In this document: piece after piece, positions 1 through 8,419 of the stretch
Layout: each line of letters starts with the position of its first letter
How positions within the stretch are numbered: position 1 is the stretch's first letter
Source of the DNA: Gemmiger formicilis
Lineage (GTDB): Bacteria; Bacillota; Clostridia; Oscillospirales; Ruminococcaceae
Assembly (NCBI RefSeq): GCF_024462815.1
Contig: NZ_JANGCG010000006.1
Span: 1 to 64,000 of the forward strand
Direction: 5' to 3'
DNA: 64,000 nt
The notes under the pieces: model-generated
Told to the model about the DNA's origin: nothing
Databases searched by the model: none
The model's input: the letters and a program-made list of their open reading frames with translations, nothing else
Made by a program: the position numbers and the translations under genes

Positions 1-202
1 GGTGTTTTGCGGGGCGGCAGGCTGCCCCGGCCTCCCCCCCCCGGGGGGAAGGTGGCGCCGCAAGGCGGGGCACGCTTTTTGTTTGCGGCGCGCCGCAGGC
101 AATATGCCCGGGCAGACGATACAGCGCGTAATTGCAGCCATGCGGGGCCACCTTCCCCCCGGTGGGGGAAGGCAGGGGAAGCCTGCCGGCACGCAAAACA
201 CC
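1..202. repeat. About 200-bp imperfect fold-back element
   Basis: The first about 23 bases and bases 180-202 are inverted copies of each other with about three mismatches (both contain GGTGTTTTGCG and GGCAGGCT when read in opposite directions). Nested inside, bases about 40-60 and 131-151 are also inverted (CCGGGGGGAAGGTGGC against GCCACCTTCCCCCCGG). The whole piece could fold into one long stem. It has no convincing gene. It may be a non-autonomous MITE-like or REP-like repeat, and its left end may lie outside the window. Confidence 0.6.
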
Positions 203-266
203 GTCTAAAAAAAGCGGCCAAATTTTGTAAAAAGGGTACAAAAACAGGAAAAAGTGTGATTTCTGG

Positions 267-295
267 TTGACTTTTGGGGCAATTTACGGTATCTT
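267..295 (+). promoter_or_regulatory. Sigma-A promoter for the peptide transporter operon
   Basis: TTGACT at 267-272 and TATCTT at 290-295 are separated by 17 bp. The start would fall near 303, leaving a leader of about 130 nt before the substrate-binding lipoprotein gene. Confidence 0.6.
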
Positions 296-347
296 AGAAA
301 TTAAGTCATTATCGACAAGTGTACACTGTAAAAAAACACAGCGTGCG

Positions 348-393
348 GAAAGGGGTACCCCTTTCTCGTATTACGCTCTTGGGGAGCGTAATA
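348..393 (+). promoter_or_regulatory. Two stem-loops in the leader of the peptide transporter operon
   Basis: Bases 348-365 form a perfect palindrome (GAAAGGGG/CCCCTTTC arms around TA). Bases 369-378 and 384-393 form a perfect 10-bp stem (TATTACGCTC / GAGCGTAATA) with a 5-base loop. Both sit in the untranslated leader, upstream of the TAGGAGG ribosome binding site near 419. No T-run follows either stem, so mRNA stabilisation or protein binding is more likely than termination. Confidence 0.5.
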
Positions 394-435
394 ATGATTT
401 GTGGGTGAGGGCAAATTATAGGAGGTTTTACACAC

Positions 436-2715
436 ATGAAAAACACCAAGCAAGTCATTGCACTGGCATCTGCTGCCGCGCTCAGCGTCAGCGTGCTGGC
501 TGGCTGCGGCGGTGCTGCTTCCTCCGCTGTAACCAGCGAGGCTGCCAGCACGGCCACCGCCGAGGCAACCACTTCCACCGGCAGTGACGGTACACTCGTC
601 CTGTCCGACACTGGCTTTGAGGGCAAGTTCAACCCCTTCTTTGCCGCATCCAGTGCCGACCAGCACGTCATCGACCTGACCTTCGGCGCCCTGCTGGGTG
701 CAGACCGCAAGGGCGAGATGATTCTGAACGGTATTGAGGGTGAGACCCGTGAGTACAACGGCACCGATTACACCTACCGCGGACCCGCTGACTGTGTTGT
801 CACCGAGAACGCCGACGGCACCGTTGACTATGACATCACCCTGCGCGATGACATCACCTTCTCTGACGGCACCCCGATGACCATTGATGACGTCATCTTC
901 TCTCTGTACGTCTATCTGGACCCCACCTATGATGGCTCTGCCACCATCTACTCCACCCCCATCGTCGGTCTGGAGGAGTACCGCAACTCCATGTCCACCC
1001 TGTCCAAGCTGATTGCTGAGGCCGGTGAGGACAACACCGACTACACCAACTTCACCGAAGAGCAGCAGAAGGCCTTCTGGGATGCTGTCAACGACGGCGG
1101 CGTGAAGTTTGCCCAGGAGATCGTTGACACTATGCTGGCCAATGGCGCTACCGATGTTGCCTCCGCTGCTGCCGGCTGGGGCTTCGATGGTCTGGCTGCC
1201 GATGCCACCGCCAAGGACTTCTTCTTGGCTATCGGCGAGCAGTACGACTGGAGTTTCTCCGCTATGGAGGCCGAGACTGCCGGTTCTGCCCTGTCTGACC
1301 TGATCCCCGAGGACGTCTACGCTTACTCCACCACCGGTGTTGCCGTTGGTGCCGACGTTCCCAGCGTTGCCGGCATCGTCAAGACCGGTGACTACAGCAT
1401 GACCCTCACCACCAGCGAGCTGTCCACCACCATGATTTACCAGCTGCAGATGGCCGTTGCGCCCCTGAGCTACTATGGTGACCCCAGCCTGTATGACTAT
1501 GACAACAACTCCTTCGGCTTCCCCAAGGGCGACCTGAGCGGCGTCCGCGCCAAGACCAGCGCCCCGATGGGCTCCGGCATGTACACCTTCAACAAGTACA
1601 GCGACGGTGTTGTCTATCTGGATGCCAACCCCACCTACTTTGACGGCGCACCCAAGATTGCCCACGTCAACATGAAGGAGACCCAGGAGGCCGATAAGGT
1701 CACCGGCGTGCAGGCCGGCACCATCGACATTGCCGACCCCTCCTACTCTCTGGAGGTTGCCAGCCAGATTGCTGACATCAACGGTGCCGAGGGCAATGAC
1801 GGCCCCGTCATCACCACCCGCCTGAAGGACTTCCGCGGCTATGGCTACATCGCCCTGAGCGCCAAGAACGTCAACGTCGGCGGTGACCCCTCCTCTGAGG
1901 CTTCCAAGGACCTGCGCAAGGCCATTATGACCGTCATCGCCGCTTACCGCGATGAGGGCATCGACTCCTACTACGGCGATACCGCCAGCGTCATCAACTA
2001 CCCCGTTTCCAACACCTCCTGGGCTGCTCCCTCCGTCACCGATGACGGCTATAAGATTGCCTACTCCACCGACGTGGACGGCAATGACATCTACACCTCC
2101 GATATGAAGAGCGAGGACAAGTACGCTGCTGCCCTGCAGGCTGCTCTGGGCTACTTCGAGGCTGCCGGCTACACCGTCGAGAACGGCCAGGTGACCGCTG
2201 CTCCCGCCGGTGCCAAGATGGAGTATCAGGTCAACATCGGTGCCGACGGCAACGGTGACCACCCCTCCTTCCAGACCCTGACCAATGCGGCTGCCGCCCT
2301 CAAGACCATCGGCTTCACCCTGACGGTCAACGATATGGCCAACGCCTCTGACCTGTACGCTTCCTATCAGTCCGGCGCTGCCGAGGGCTGGGTTGCTGCA
2401 TGGCAGTCCACCAATGACCCCGATATGTACCAGCTGTACCACAGCAAGGGTTCCACCAACTACTACAACATTGATGATCCCGACCTGGATGAGCTGATTA
2501 TGGCTGCCCGCCAGACCACCGACCAGGAGGCTCGTAAGGCCATGTACAAGGAGGCCATGGAGATTATTCTGGATTGGGGCGTTGAGCTGCCTGTCTACCA
2601 GCGCAGCGAGGCCACCATCTTCTCCACCGAGCGTGTCAACATCGACACCATCGCGAAGGACATGACCCCGTACTGGACCTATATGGCTGAGCTGAACACC
2701 ATGGAGCTGAACTGA
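436..2715 (+). CDS. Oligopeptide ABC transporter substrate-binding lipoprotein
   Basis: This is the extracellular receptor of a peptide importer (SBP_bac_5 family, OppA/DppA type). It has a lipoprotein signal with lipobox LAGC, so Cys24 is the predicted lipidated residue, followed by a Ser/Ala/Thr-rich linker to about residue 55. The body shows family features: early [21 protein letters not shown] about two thirds through, and a C-terminal stretch beginning [14 protein letters not shown] with a closing helix of the '[16 protein letters not shown]' kind. At 759 residues it is longer than the usual 530-600, mainly through an insertion around residues 165-300. The start follows AGGAGGTTTTACACAC. 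Codons favour GCT/GTT/ACC more than the neighbours do, suggesting high expression. First gene of an operon with two permeases and two ATPases. Confidence 0.93.
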   Translation: MKNTKQVIALASAAALSVSVLAGCGGAASSAVTSEAASTATAEATTSTGSDGTLVLSDTGFEGKFNPFFAASSADQHVIDLTFGALLGADRKGEMILNGIEGETREYNGTDYTYRGPADCVVTENADGTVDYDITLRDDITFSDGTPMTIDDVIFSLYVYLDPTYDGSATIYSTPIVGLEEYRNSMSTLSKLIAEAGEDNTDYTNFTEEQQKAFWDAVNDGGVKFAQEIVDTMLANGATDVASAAAGWGFDGLAADATAKDFFLAIGEQYDWSFSAMEAETAGSALSDLIPEDVYAYSTTGVAVGADVPSVAGIVKTGDYSMTLTTSELSTTMIYQLQMAVAPLSYYGDPSLYDYDNNSFGFPKGDLSGVRAKTSAPMGSGMYTFNKYSDGVVYLDANPTYFDGAPKIAHVNMKETQEADKVTGVQAGTIDIADPSYSLEVASQIADINGAEGNDGPVITTRLKDFRGYGYIALSAKNVNVGGDPSSEASKDLRKAIMTVIAAYRDEGIDSYYGDTASVINYPVSNTSWAAPSVTDDGYKIAYSTDVDGNDIYTSDMKSEDKYAAALQAALGYFEAAGYTVENGQVTAAPAGAKMEYQVNIGADGNGDHPSFQTLTNAAAALKTIGFTLTVNDMANASDLYASYQSGAAEGWVAAWQSTNDPDMYQLYHSKGSTNYYNIDDPDLDELIMAARQTTDQEARKAMYKEAMEIILDWGVELPVYQRSEATIFSTERVNIDTIAKDMTPYWTYMAELNTMELN

Positions 2716-2745
2716 TTTACAGCCCCAATGCGGTTAAAGCAGGTG

Positions 2746-2831
2746 ACCGCCCGATAAGGGCGGTTGCTTGCTGTCTGCGGCGACCCTAATATGGTTGTCC
2801 CACTCCCACGCAGGGTGCACCCTGCGTGGGA
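2746..2831 (+). promoter_or_regulatory. Tandem intergenic hairpins between receptor and permease genes
   Basis: Bases 2746-2764 pair as ACCGCCC / GGGCGGT around GATAA. Bases 2804-2831 are a perfect 28-bp palindrome (arms TCCCACGCAGGGTG / CACCCTGCGTGGGA). Neither has a proper T-run. In ABC import operons such structures between receptor and permease genes often act as partial terminators or 3'-end stabilisers that raise receptor expression over the membrane parts; that role is inferred here. Confidence 0.6.
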
Positions 2832-2907
2832 TGGGGATGCCCACATTACGGCATTTCCCTGCAAAATTAACGCGGTATCAAACCGTGCAAGGAAGGAAAG
2901 AAAACTC

Positions 2908-3894
2908 TTGCGAAACTACATCATCAAGCGTATTGCGCAGTCGGTGCTGATTTTGTTCTGTGTTATGTTCATTATCTACGCGCTGATTCGCTGCCTGCCC
3001 AGCTCCTTTGCCGAGACCATGGCCATGCAGCTTGCGCAGGCCCCCGGCGCCAAGCCCTATGAGGAGTGGCTGGCCCAGCTCAATGCTGCCTACGGTCTGG
3101 ATTTGGACATTGTGCCCGGTTTCTTCACCTGGCTGTCCAAGGCTATCGTCGGCAACTTCGGCGACAGCTGGAAGTGGAACGTTCCCGCTGTGCAGAAGTT
3201 CCAGGAGGTTGTCGGCCTGTCTGTCATTATGGGCGGCATCTCCTTTGTGCTGTCCCTGCTGATTGCGGTGCCTCTGGGCGTGCTGGCCGCCACCAAGCAG
3301 TACAGCCGTGCAGACTACGTCATCACCGCGGCGGCACTGGTCGGCATTTCGCTGCCCACCTTCTTCTTTGCCACGCTGCTCAAGCTGTTCTTCTCGGTCA
3401 AGCTGGGCTGGTTCGACCTGTATGGTCTGGTCGGCCGTGACTATGCCCAGCTGGATGCCATGGGCCAGCTCCTGGACAAGGCAAACCACCTGGTGCTGCC
3501 CATCGTCACGCTGGTCATTGTCTCCATCGGCGGCTATATGCGCTACACCCGCACCAATATGCTGGAGGTGCTCAACGCAGACTACATCCGCACCGCCCGT
3601 GCCAAGGGCCTGTCGGAGCGCACGGTTATCTACAAGCACGCCTTCCGCAACACGCTGATTCCGCTGGTCACCATCATCGGCGGCAGCCTGCCCGGCCTGT
3701 TCAGCGGCGCACTCATCACCGAGACGCTCTTCTCCATCCCCGGCATCGGCTATATCTCCTACCAGTCCATGGTTGCGGGCGATATTCCGTTCACGATGTT
3801 CTACCTGTCCTTTATGGCAGTGCTGACGCTGGCCAGCAACCTGCTGACCGATATTCTGTACGGCGTGGTTGACCCGCGCGTGCGCATTTCTTAA
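2908..3894 (+). CDS. Peptide ABC transporter permease, OppB/DppB type
   Basis: Inner-membrane permease of the binding-protein-dependent peptide importer. TTG is chosen as start because GGAAGGAAAG lies 7 bases upstream and the protein then begins with the family's LRNYIIKRIAQSVLILFCVM first helix; an upstream ATG in frame would add about 48 residues of translated intergenic hairpin. The 328-residue product has six expected membrane helices and the EAA loop RTARAKGLSERTVIYKHAFR near residues 230-250, which contacts the ATPase. It ends in the usual DPRVR(I) motif. The next permease begins 20 bases downstream. Confidence 0.92.
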   Translation: MRNYIIKRIAQSVLILFCVMFIIYALIRCLPSSFAETMAMQLAQAPGAKPYEEWLAQLNAAYGLDLDIVPGFFTWLSKAIVGNFGDSWKWNVPAVQKFQEVVGLSVIMGGISFVLSLLIAVPLGVLAATKQYSRADYVITAAALVGISLPTFFFATLLKLFFSVKLGWFDLYGLVGRDYAQLDAMGQLLDKANHLVLPIVTLVIVSIGGYMRYTRTNMLEVLNADYIRTARAKGLSERTVIYKHAFRNTLIPLVTIIGGSLPGLFSGALITETLFSIPGIGYISYQSMVAGDIPFTMFYLSFMAVLTLASNLLTDILYGVVDPRVRIS

Positions 3895-3914
3895 CGAAAG
3901 GAGACTGCACACCC

Positions 3915-5456
3915 ATGAGTGAAAACACGCAGAACCAGAACCCCAAGCAGGAGCAGTACTCCCTGAACGATGACCGCCGCGTCAAGGTTTTGTCCCCCGG
4001 CGCGCTGGTTGCCAAGCGGTTCTTCCGCAACCGTCTGGCCGTGGTCGGCCTCTCCATTCTGGTGGCCATGTTCCTGTTCTCCTTCGTCGGCGGCCTTGTC
4101 AGCCCCTACGGTCAGGACGAGCAGTTCTTCACCTACACCCAGATGTCCAAGGAGTTTGTCGGCGTTACCCGCAATGACACGATGCGCTTTGTGGTGGCGG
4201 ACGGCCAGAATTTCGGCTCCATCGCCCAGAGCAAGGCGCTGGAGGCTGTCAAGAAGGGCGAGACCGAGTTCAACTACAAGGATGTGGACTACACGGTCGA
4301 CATCCTGAGCGACGATTTCTATGTGGTCTATCAGGGCCGCGATGTGATGGGCTACGCCAGCCGCGACCTCGTCAACGAGGCGGACGGCGCACCCAAGTTC
4401 AGCTTTGATGCAAAGCTGGCCGCCCTGACCGCCATGACGGCGGGGGAGGAGACCTTCACCGCGGACGGCGCAGAGTACGCCCTTGACAAGGACGGCAACA
4501 TCACCGCAGGCGGTGAGGAGCTGGGCTATGTCAGCCGCTTTGTTGTCTCCGCCGCAGATGCCAGCGTGGTTGTCACCCGCGACTTCAAGGAGCGCCTTGA
4601 GGAAGCCATCGACGACAACGCCGAGAAGTTCAACTACACCGATGCAGACGGCAACGAGGCCGAGTATGACATCGTGTACGATGCCTCCACCAAGGTCTGG
4701 AGCGTCAAGCAGATGACCGAGACCTACGTCTATGACCGCTACGCCGCTCCCAGCAAGGAGCACTGGCTGGGCACCGACACCAACGGTATGGATATGCTGA
4801 CCCGCCTGATGTACGGCGGCCGCGTATCCTTGATTATCGGCTTCATCGTTGTCATCATCGAGGCATCCCTCGGCATCCTGATGGGCGGTATCTCCGGCTA
4901 CTTCGGCGGCTGGGTGGACAACATCATTATGCGTGTTGTCGATGTTTTCTACTGCATCCCCTCGATGCCGGTCATCATCATCATCGGCGCGGCGATGGAT
5001 GCCATGCGCATTGATTCCTGGACGCGTATGATGTACCTGATGCTGATTCTCGGCTTCCTGGGCTGGCCCAGCATTGCCCGCCTTGTCCGCGGCCAGATTC
5101 TCTCCCTGCGTGAGCAGGAGTTTATGCTGGCCACCGAGGCCTGCGGTATCAAGATCTGGCACCGTATCTTCCGCCACCTGATTCCCAACGTTATCCCGCA
5201 GCTCATCGTCACCTGCACGATGGGCCTCGGCTCCACCATCCTGACCGAAGCCACCCTGTCCTTCCTGGGTCTGGGCGTCAAGTATCCGTTCGCCTCCTGG
5301 GGCAACATCATCAACGATGTCAACAACGCCTACGTTATGACGAACTATCTGTTCATCTGGATTCCCGCCGGTGTCTGCCTGCTGCTCACTGTTCTGGGCT
5401 TCAACTTTGTGGGCGATGGTCTGCGCGATGCGTTTGACCCCAAGATGAAACGCTGA
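3915..5456 (+). CDS. Peptide ABC transporter permease, OppC/DppC type, with a large extracytoplasmic insertion
   Basis: Second permease of the peptide importer. The N-terminus ([23 protein letters not shown]) and the C-terminal half from [21 protein letters not shown] onward are typical OppC, including the EAA loop [18 protein letters not shown] and the final [13 protein letters not shown]. The protein is 513 residues, whereas family members are usually about 300. The excess, roughly residues 65-275, lies between helix 1 and the HWLGTD motif and should be outside the cell. It seems to contain two or three diverged repeats: [12 protein letters not shown]...[17 protein letters not shown]...GYVSR and [11 protein letters not shown]. 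The start has AAAGGAG about 12 bases upstream. Confidence 0.92.
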   Translation: MSENTQNQNPKQEQYSLNDDRRVKVLSPGALVAKRFFRNRLAVVGLSILVAMFLFSFVGGLVSPYGQDEQFFTYTQMSKEFVGVTRNDTMRFVVADGQNFGSIAQSKALEAVKKGETEFNYKDVDYTVDILSDDFYVVYQGRDVMGYASRDLVNEADGAPKFSFDAKLAALTAMTAGEETFTADGAEYALDKDGNITAGGEELGYVSRFVVSAADASVVVTRDFKERLEEAIDDNAEKFNYTDADGNEAEYDIVYDASTKVWSVKQMTETYVYDRYAAPSKEHWLGTDTNGMDMLTRLMYGGRVSLIIGFIVVIIEASLGILMGGISGYFGGWVDNIIMRVVDVFYCIPSMPVIIIIGAAMDAMRIDSWTRMMYLMLILGFLGWPSIARLVRGQILSLREQEFMLATEACGIKIWHRIFRHLIPNVIPQLIVTCTMGLGSTILTEATLSFLGLGVKYPFASWGNIINDVNNAYVMTNYLFIWIPAGVCLLLTVLGFNFVGDGLRDAFDPKMKR

Positions 5457-5475
5457 TTGGAAGGAGAAACACACG

Positions 5476-6630
5476 ATGGCAAAAAATCAGGACGGATATC
5501 TTTCCGCCAAGGAATCGCGGCGTATCTCCAAGGAAAACCGCCGCATCACCGACCAATATGAGAAGAAGCGCAAGCGCCGCAACGTGCCGGAGAGTGAGTA
5601 CGTCACCCAGATGCACGATGCAAACAACGCGGTCGAGTTTGACAACCTGCACAGCTACTTCTTCACCGATACCGGCGTGGTCAAGAGCGTGGACGGCGTC
5701 TCGTTCGAGGTGCCCATCGGCAAGACCGTGGGCGTTGTGGGCGAGTCCGGCTGCGGCAAGTCCGTGACCAGCCTTTCCCTGATGCAGCTGCTGCAGCGCC
5801 CGCAGGGCCAGATTGTGGACGGTGCCATCCGCCTGAATCTGGGCAACGGCAAGGCCTATGACATTGCCCAGACCCCGGCTGAGAAGATGCAGGGTCTGCG
5901 CGGCAACTATATCTCGATGATTTTCCAGGAGCCTATGACCAGTCTGAACCCGGTGTTCCGCATCGGTGCCCAGATCGACGAGGTCATTGCCCTGCATGAG
6001 GGCGAGGGCAAAACCAAGGAGGACATCAAGAAGCGCACCGTCGAGATGCTTGAGATGGTCGGCATTGCCAACAGCGAGGGCGTCTATGCGATGTACCCGC
6101 ACGAGCTGTCCGGCGGTATGCGCCAGCGCGTTATGATCGCCATGGCGCTGGCCTGCAACCCGAAGATCATCATTGCGGACGAGCCGACAACCGCGCTGGA
6201 TGTGACCATTCAGGCGCAGATTCTGGATTTGCTGCGCAACCTAAAGGACCGCATCAACTCCTCCATCATGCTGATTACCCATGATTTGGGCGTTATTGCA
6301 GAGATGGCGGACTACGTGGTGGTTATGTACGCGGGCCGCGTGGTGGAGAAGGGCACGGTGGAGGAAATCTTCGCCCACCCCAGCCACCCCTACACGATTG
6401 GCCTGATGGCCTCCAAGCCGGTGGTTGGCAAAAAGGTCGACCGCCTGTACTCCATCCCCGGCAAGGTGCCTAACCCGGTCAATATGCCGGACTACTGCTA
6501 CTTCAAGGACCGCTGCGAGCAGCAGCTGCCCTGCTGCAGCGGCGAGTACCCCTGCGAAATCAGCCTGTCCCCGACGCACAAGGTCAGCTGCTACCGCTAC
6601 TATGAAGAAAACAGAAAGGCGGGTGAGTGA
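5476..6630 (+). CDS. Peptide ABC transporter ATP-binding protein, OppD/DppD type
   Basis: Cytoplasmic ATPase that powers peptide uptake. It carries Walker A GESGCGKS near residue 90, the Q-loop at [11 protein letters not shown], signature LSGGMRQR, Walker [13 protein letters not shown], the H-loop ITHDLGV and the C-terminal oligopeptide-transporter extension ([13 protein letters not shown]...IPGKVPNP) with clustered cysteines near the end ([13 protein letters not shown]...). An extra basic N-terminal stretch of about 50 residues ([20 protein letters not shown]) precedes the nucleotide-binding domain; it is not usual for the family. Start has AAGGAGAAAC. It is followed after 3 bases by the second ATPase gene. 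Confidence 0.93.
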   Translation: MAKNQDGYLSAKESRRISKENRRITDQYEKKRKRRNVPESEYVTQMHDANNAVEFDNLHSYFFTDTGVVKSVDGVSFEVPIGKTVGVVGESGCGKSVTSLSLMQLLQRPQGQIVDGAIRLNLGNGKAYDIAQTPAEKMQGLRGNYISMIFQEPMTSLNPVFRIGAQIDEVIALHEGEGKTKEDIKKRTVEMLEMVGIANSEGVYAMYPHELSGGMRQRVMIAMALACNPKIIIADEPTTALDVTIQAQILDLLRNLKDRINSSIMLITHDLGVIAEMADYVVVMYAGRVVEKGTVEEIFAHPSHPYTIGLMASKPVVGKKVDRLYSIPGKVPNPVNMPDYCYFKDRCEQQLPCCSGEYPCEISLSPTHKVSCYRYYEENRKAGE

Positions 6631-6633
6631 CGC

Positions 6634-7653
6634 ATGGCAAAGAAACTGATTGAAAACGATTTTACGCCCGTCACCTATGACCCTCAGTACATCCTGATGG
6701 TCAACCACCTCAAGAAATATTTCCCCATCAAGGGCGGCCTGCTCTCTCAGACGGTGGGGCACGTCAAGGCAGTGGACGGCGTTACCTTCAATCTGCGCCG
6801 CGGCTGCACGATGGGCCTTGTGGGCGAGTCCGGCTGCGGTAAGTCCACCACCGGCCGCACGATTCTGCGTCTGGGCGGTGAGAAAACCGGCGGTCAGGTG
6901 CTGTTCAACGGCAAGGAGGTCTATGATATGACCCCCGCCGAGATGCGTGAGCTGCGCACCAAGATGCAGATTATCTTCCAGGACCCGTTCTCCAGCCTGT
7001 CCCCGCGTCTGCCGGTCGGCGAGATTATCGGCGAGGCCGTGCGCGAGCACAATCTGGTGCCGAAGAACGAGTTCAATGACTATATTGACCAGGTCATGGA
7101 TGACTGCGGCCTGCAGCCCTACCACAAGACCCGCTACCCGCATGAATTTTCCGGCGGCCAGCGCCAGCGTATCTGCATTGCCCGCGCACTGGCACTGAAC
7201 CCGGAGTTCGTTGTCTGCGACGAGCCGGTCTCCGCGCTGGACGTTTCGATTCAGGCGCAGATTATCAATCTGCTCAAAAACCTGCAGGAAAAGCGCAACC
7301 TGACCTATCTGTTCATCTCCCATGATTTGTCGGTTGTTGAGCATATCTCCGATACGGTCGGCGTTATGTATCTAGGCAATCTGGTCGAATACGGCGAGAC
7401 GGATGACATTTTTGCCCACCCGCTGCACCCCTACACCAAGGCGCTGTTCTCGGCCATTCCCATTCCGGACCCCACGGTCAAGCGTGAGCGAATTGTGCTG
7501 CAGGGCTCCATTCCGTCCCCGGCCAATCCGCCGTCCGGCTGCAAGTTCCACACCCGCTGCCCCTACGCCACCGAGCGCTGCAAGACCGAAGCACCCAAGC
7601 AGCGTGAGGCCGAGCCGGGCCATTACGTGGTCTGCCACCTGTATGACAAATGA
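6634..7653 (+). CDS. Peptide ABC transporter ATP-binding protein, OppF/DppF type
   Basis: Second ATPase of the importer, forming the heterodimer with the preceding protein. Motifs: Walker [10 protein letters not shown] near residue 67, Q-loop [12 protein letters not shown], signature FSGGQRQR, Walker [14 protein letters not shown]-loop ISHDLSV, and the C-terminal [15 protein letters not shown]...[13 protein letters not shown] region with its cysteine set (CKFHTRC...C...C). Length 339 is normal. A GAAAGGCGGGTGAG ribosome site overlaps the end of the upstream gene. Its stop overlaps the start of the next small gene (ATGA), implying translational coupling. Confidence 0.93.
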   Translation: MAKKLIENDFTPVTYDPQYILMVNHLKKYFPIKGGLLSQTVGHVKAVDGVTFNLRRGCTMGLVGESGCGKSTTGRTILRLGGEKTGGQVLFNGKEVYDMTPAEMRELRTKMQIIFQDPFSSLSPRLPVGEIIGEAVREHNLVPKNEFNDYIDQVMDDCGLQPYHKTRYPHEFSGGQRQRICIARALALNPEFVVCDEPVSALDVSIQAQIINLLKNLQEKRNLTYLFISHDLSVVEHISDTVGVMYLGNLVEYGETDDIFAHPLHPYTKALFSAIPIPDPTVKRERIVLQGSIPSPANPPSGCKFHTRCPYATERCKTEAPKQREAEPGHYVVCHLYDK

Positions 7654-7925
7654 GAAGGCACGATGATTTTGAGGACGATGGGCGTACCATCGCCGATATG
7701 AGCGACATTGCCCCCGCGCCAACGCTGCGCCCCCACCCCCGCAAGGCGGCTGCGCCGCCGGAGCCGGGCACCGACCGCCCGTGGGAGCAGCCCCCTGAAT
7801 GGACCCCGAAGGAAAAGCTCTGGGCCGTTCTGGGCGTGATGAAGGCCACGCTGCTGATTGCCGGGGCCTACCTTGTAGGTCTGGGCGTGCTGCTTGCCGC
7901 GCTTTTCCTGCTGTGGCGGTACTGA
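7650..7925 (+). CDS. Small single-span membrane protein, unknown function
   Basis: A 91-residue product with an acidic, proline-rich cytoplasmic N-terminal half (about residues 1-55) and one hydrophobic helix at about residues 60-88 ending LLWRY. It overlaps the ATPase stop by ATGA and is the last gene before a strong terminator, so it is co-transcribed with the peptide importer. No Shine-Dalgarno site precedes the overlapping ATG, which fits coupling; an in-frame ATG at 7698 is an alternative start. No family is recognised. A role in assembling or regulating the importer is only suggested by position. Confidence 0.6.
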   Translation: MRRHDDFEDDGRTIADMSDIAPAPTLRPHPRKAAAPPEPGTDRPWEQPPEWTPKEKLWAVLGVMKATLLIAGAYLVGLGVLLAALFLLWRY

Positions 7926-7938
7926 AATAAGAATAGCC

Positions 7939-7980
7939 AAAAAGGGTATGTATGATGGTAAACCGTACATACCCTTTTTT
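7939..7980 (+). terminator. Terminator of the peptide importer operon
   Basis: An A-rich start, a stem AAAAGGGTATGTA / TACATACCCTTTTT and a T-run lie just after the small membrane protein gene. The symmetry of the A and T runs would let it work in both directions. Confidence 0.85.
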
Positions 7981-8030
7981 GTTATAACGTCTGCCAAAAG
8001 TCTGTGGACAACTGCCGCCCTCGGTATATC

Positions 8031-8060
8031 TGTAGGGGGCGGCGTCCCCTACACCCCGCA
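8031..8060. repeat. Short palindromic repeat, GTAGGGG family
   Basis: GTAGGGGGCGGCGTCCCC followed by TACACCCCGC. It shares its GTAGGGG edge and GC-rich palindromic centre with at least ten other intergenic sites in the window. Confidence 0.55.
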
Positions 8061-8121
8061 AAGCATCCCGCCAACTGCCGTTTACGATTCCTCCGTGCGC
8101 GATATTCCAGCCCGCCCAAAA

Positions 8122-8159
8122 ACAAAAAACCGGTCAAAGCCAAACGGCTTTAACCGGTC
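8122..8159 (-). terminator. Terminator of the tRNA-Lys gene
   Basis: Read on the minus strand, an interrupted stem ACCGGT-T-AAAGCC / GGCTTT-G-ACCGGT is followed by TTTTTTG just past the encoded CCA of the tRNA. Confidence 0.85.
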
Positions 8160-8160
8160 T

Positions 8161-8236
8161 TGGTGCGCCTGCAGGAACTCGAATCCTGGGCCCTCTGATT
8201 AAAAGTCAGATGCTCTACCAACTGAGCTACAGGCAC
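8161..8236 (-). tRNA. tRNA-Lys (UUU)
   Basis: Read on the minus strand the 76-base gene opens GTGCCTGTAGCTCAG and closes CAGGCGCACCA. The acceptor stem GTGCCTG pairs with CAGGCGC (one G-U pair), the D-arm and the T-arm with GTTCGAG-type loop (here ATTCGAGTT) are intact, and the anticodon loop CTTTTAA carries UUU for lysine. CCA is encoded. A consensus promoter lies upstream and a terminator directly downstream, so it is transcribed alone, divergently from aspS. Confidence 0.96.
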
Positions 8237-8267
8237 ATCTATGCGCTGTGTTATTTACAGCTTTACT

Positions 8268-8296
8268 ATTATACCAGCCGATGTAAAAATTGTCAA
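8268..8296 (-). promoter_or_regulatory. Consensus sigma-A promoter for tRNA-Lys
   Basis: On the minus strand TTGACA and TATAAT are separated by 17 bp, a perfect consensus. It is located about 32 bases before the mature tRNA 5' end, as expected for a stable RNA gene. Confidence 0.9.
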
Positions 8297-8349
8297 TATA
8301 CTTTTTTAAAGATTTTACGGCGAAATTCGCCCCGGCGGGCGCTGCCCTC

Positions 8350-8378
8350 TTGCCAAATACAGCACAGCGCGGTATAAT
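8350..8378 (+). promoter_or_regulatory. Sigma-A promoter for aspS
   Basis: TTGCCA, 17 bp, TATAAT, with aspS starting about 40 bases downstream behind AAAGGGGACAGGAAAT. The short leader leaves no room for a T-box. Confidence 0.8.
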
Positions 8379-8419
8379 ATTGTTTTAGAAAAGATAAAAC
8401 CGTAAAGGGGACAGGAAAT

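Noticed and set aside
301..2442. A 713-codon minus-strand open frame opposite the peptide receptor gene
   Set aside because: Shadow of the strong codon bias of the receptor gene; glycine/valine-rich, no start signal, no motifs. The same holds for long antisense frames opposite aspS (8507-10234), proS (55646-57397) and asnB (61446-63290).
2764..2907. An upstream ATG for the OppB-type permease
   Set aside because: It would translate the palindromic intergenic hairpin and put about 48 foreign residues before the first membrane helix; the TTG with GGAAGGAAAG fits the family.
8237..8419. T-box leader for aspS, or elsewhere before hisS or proS
   Set aside because: The leaders are about 40-60 nt. 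They contain no T-box sequence and no long specifier stem.
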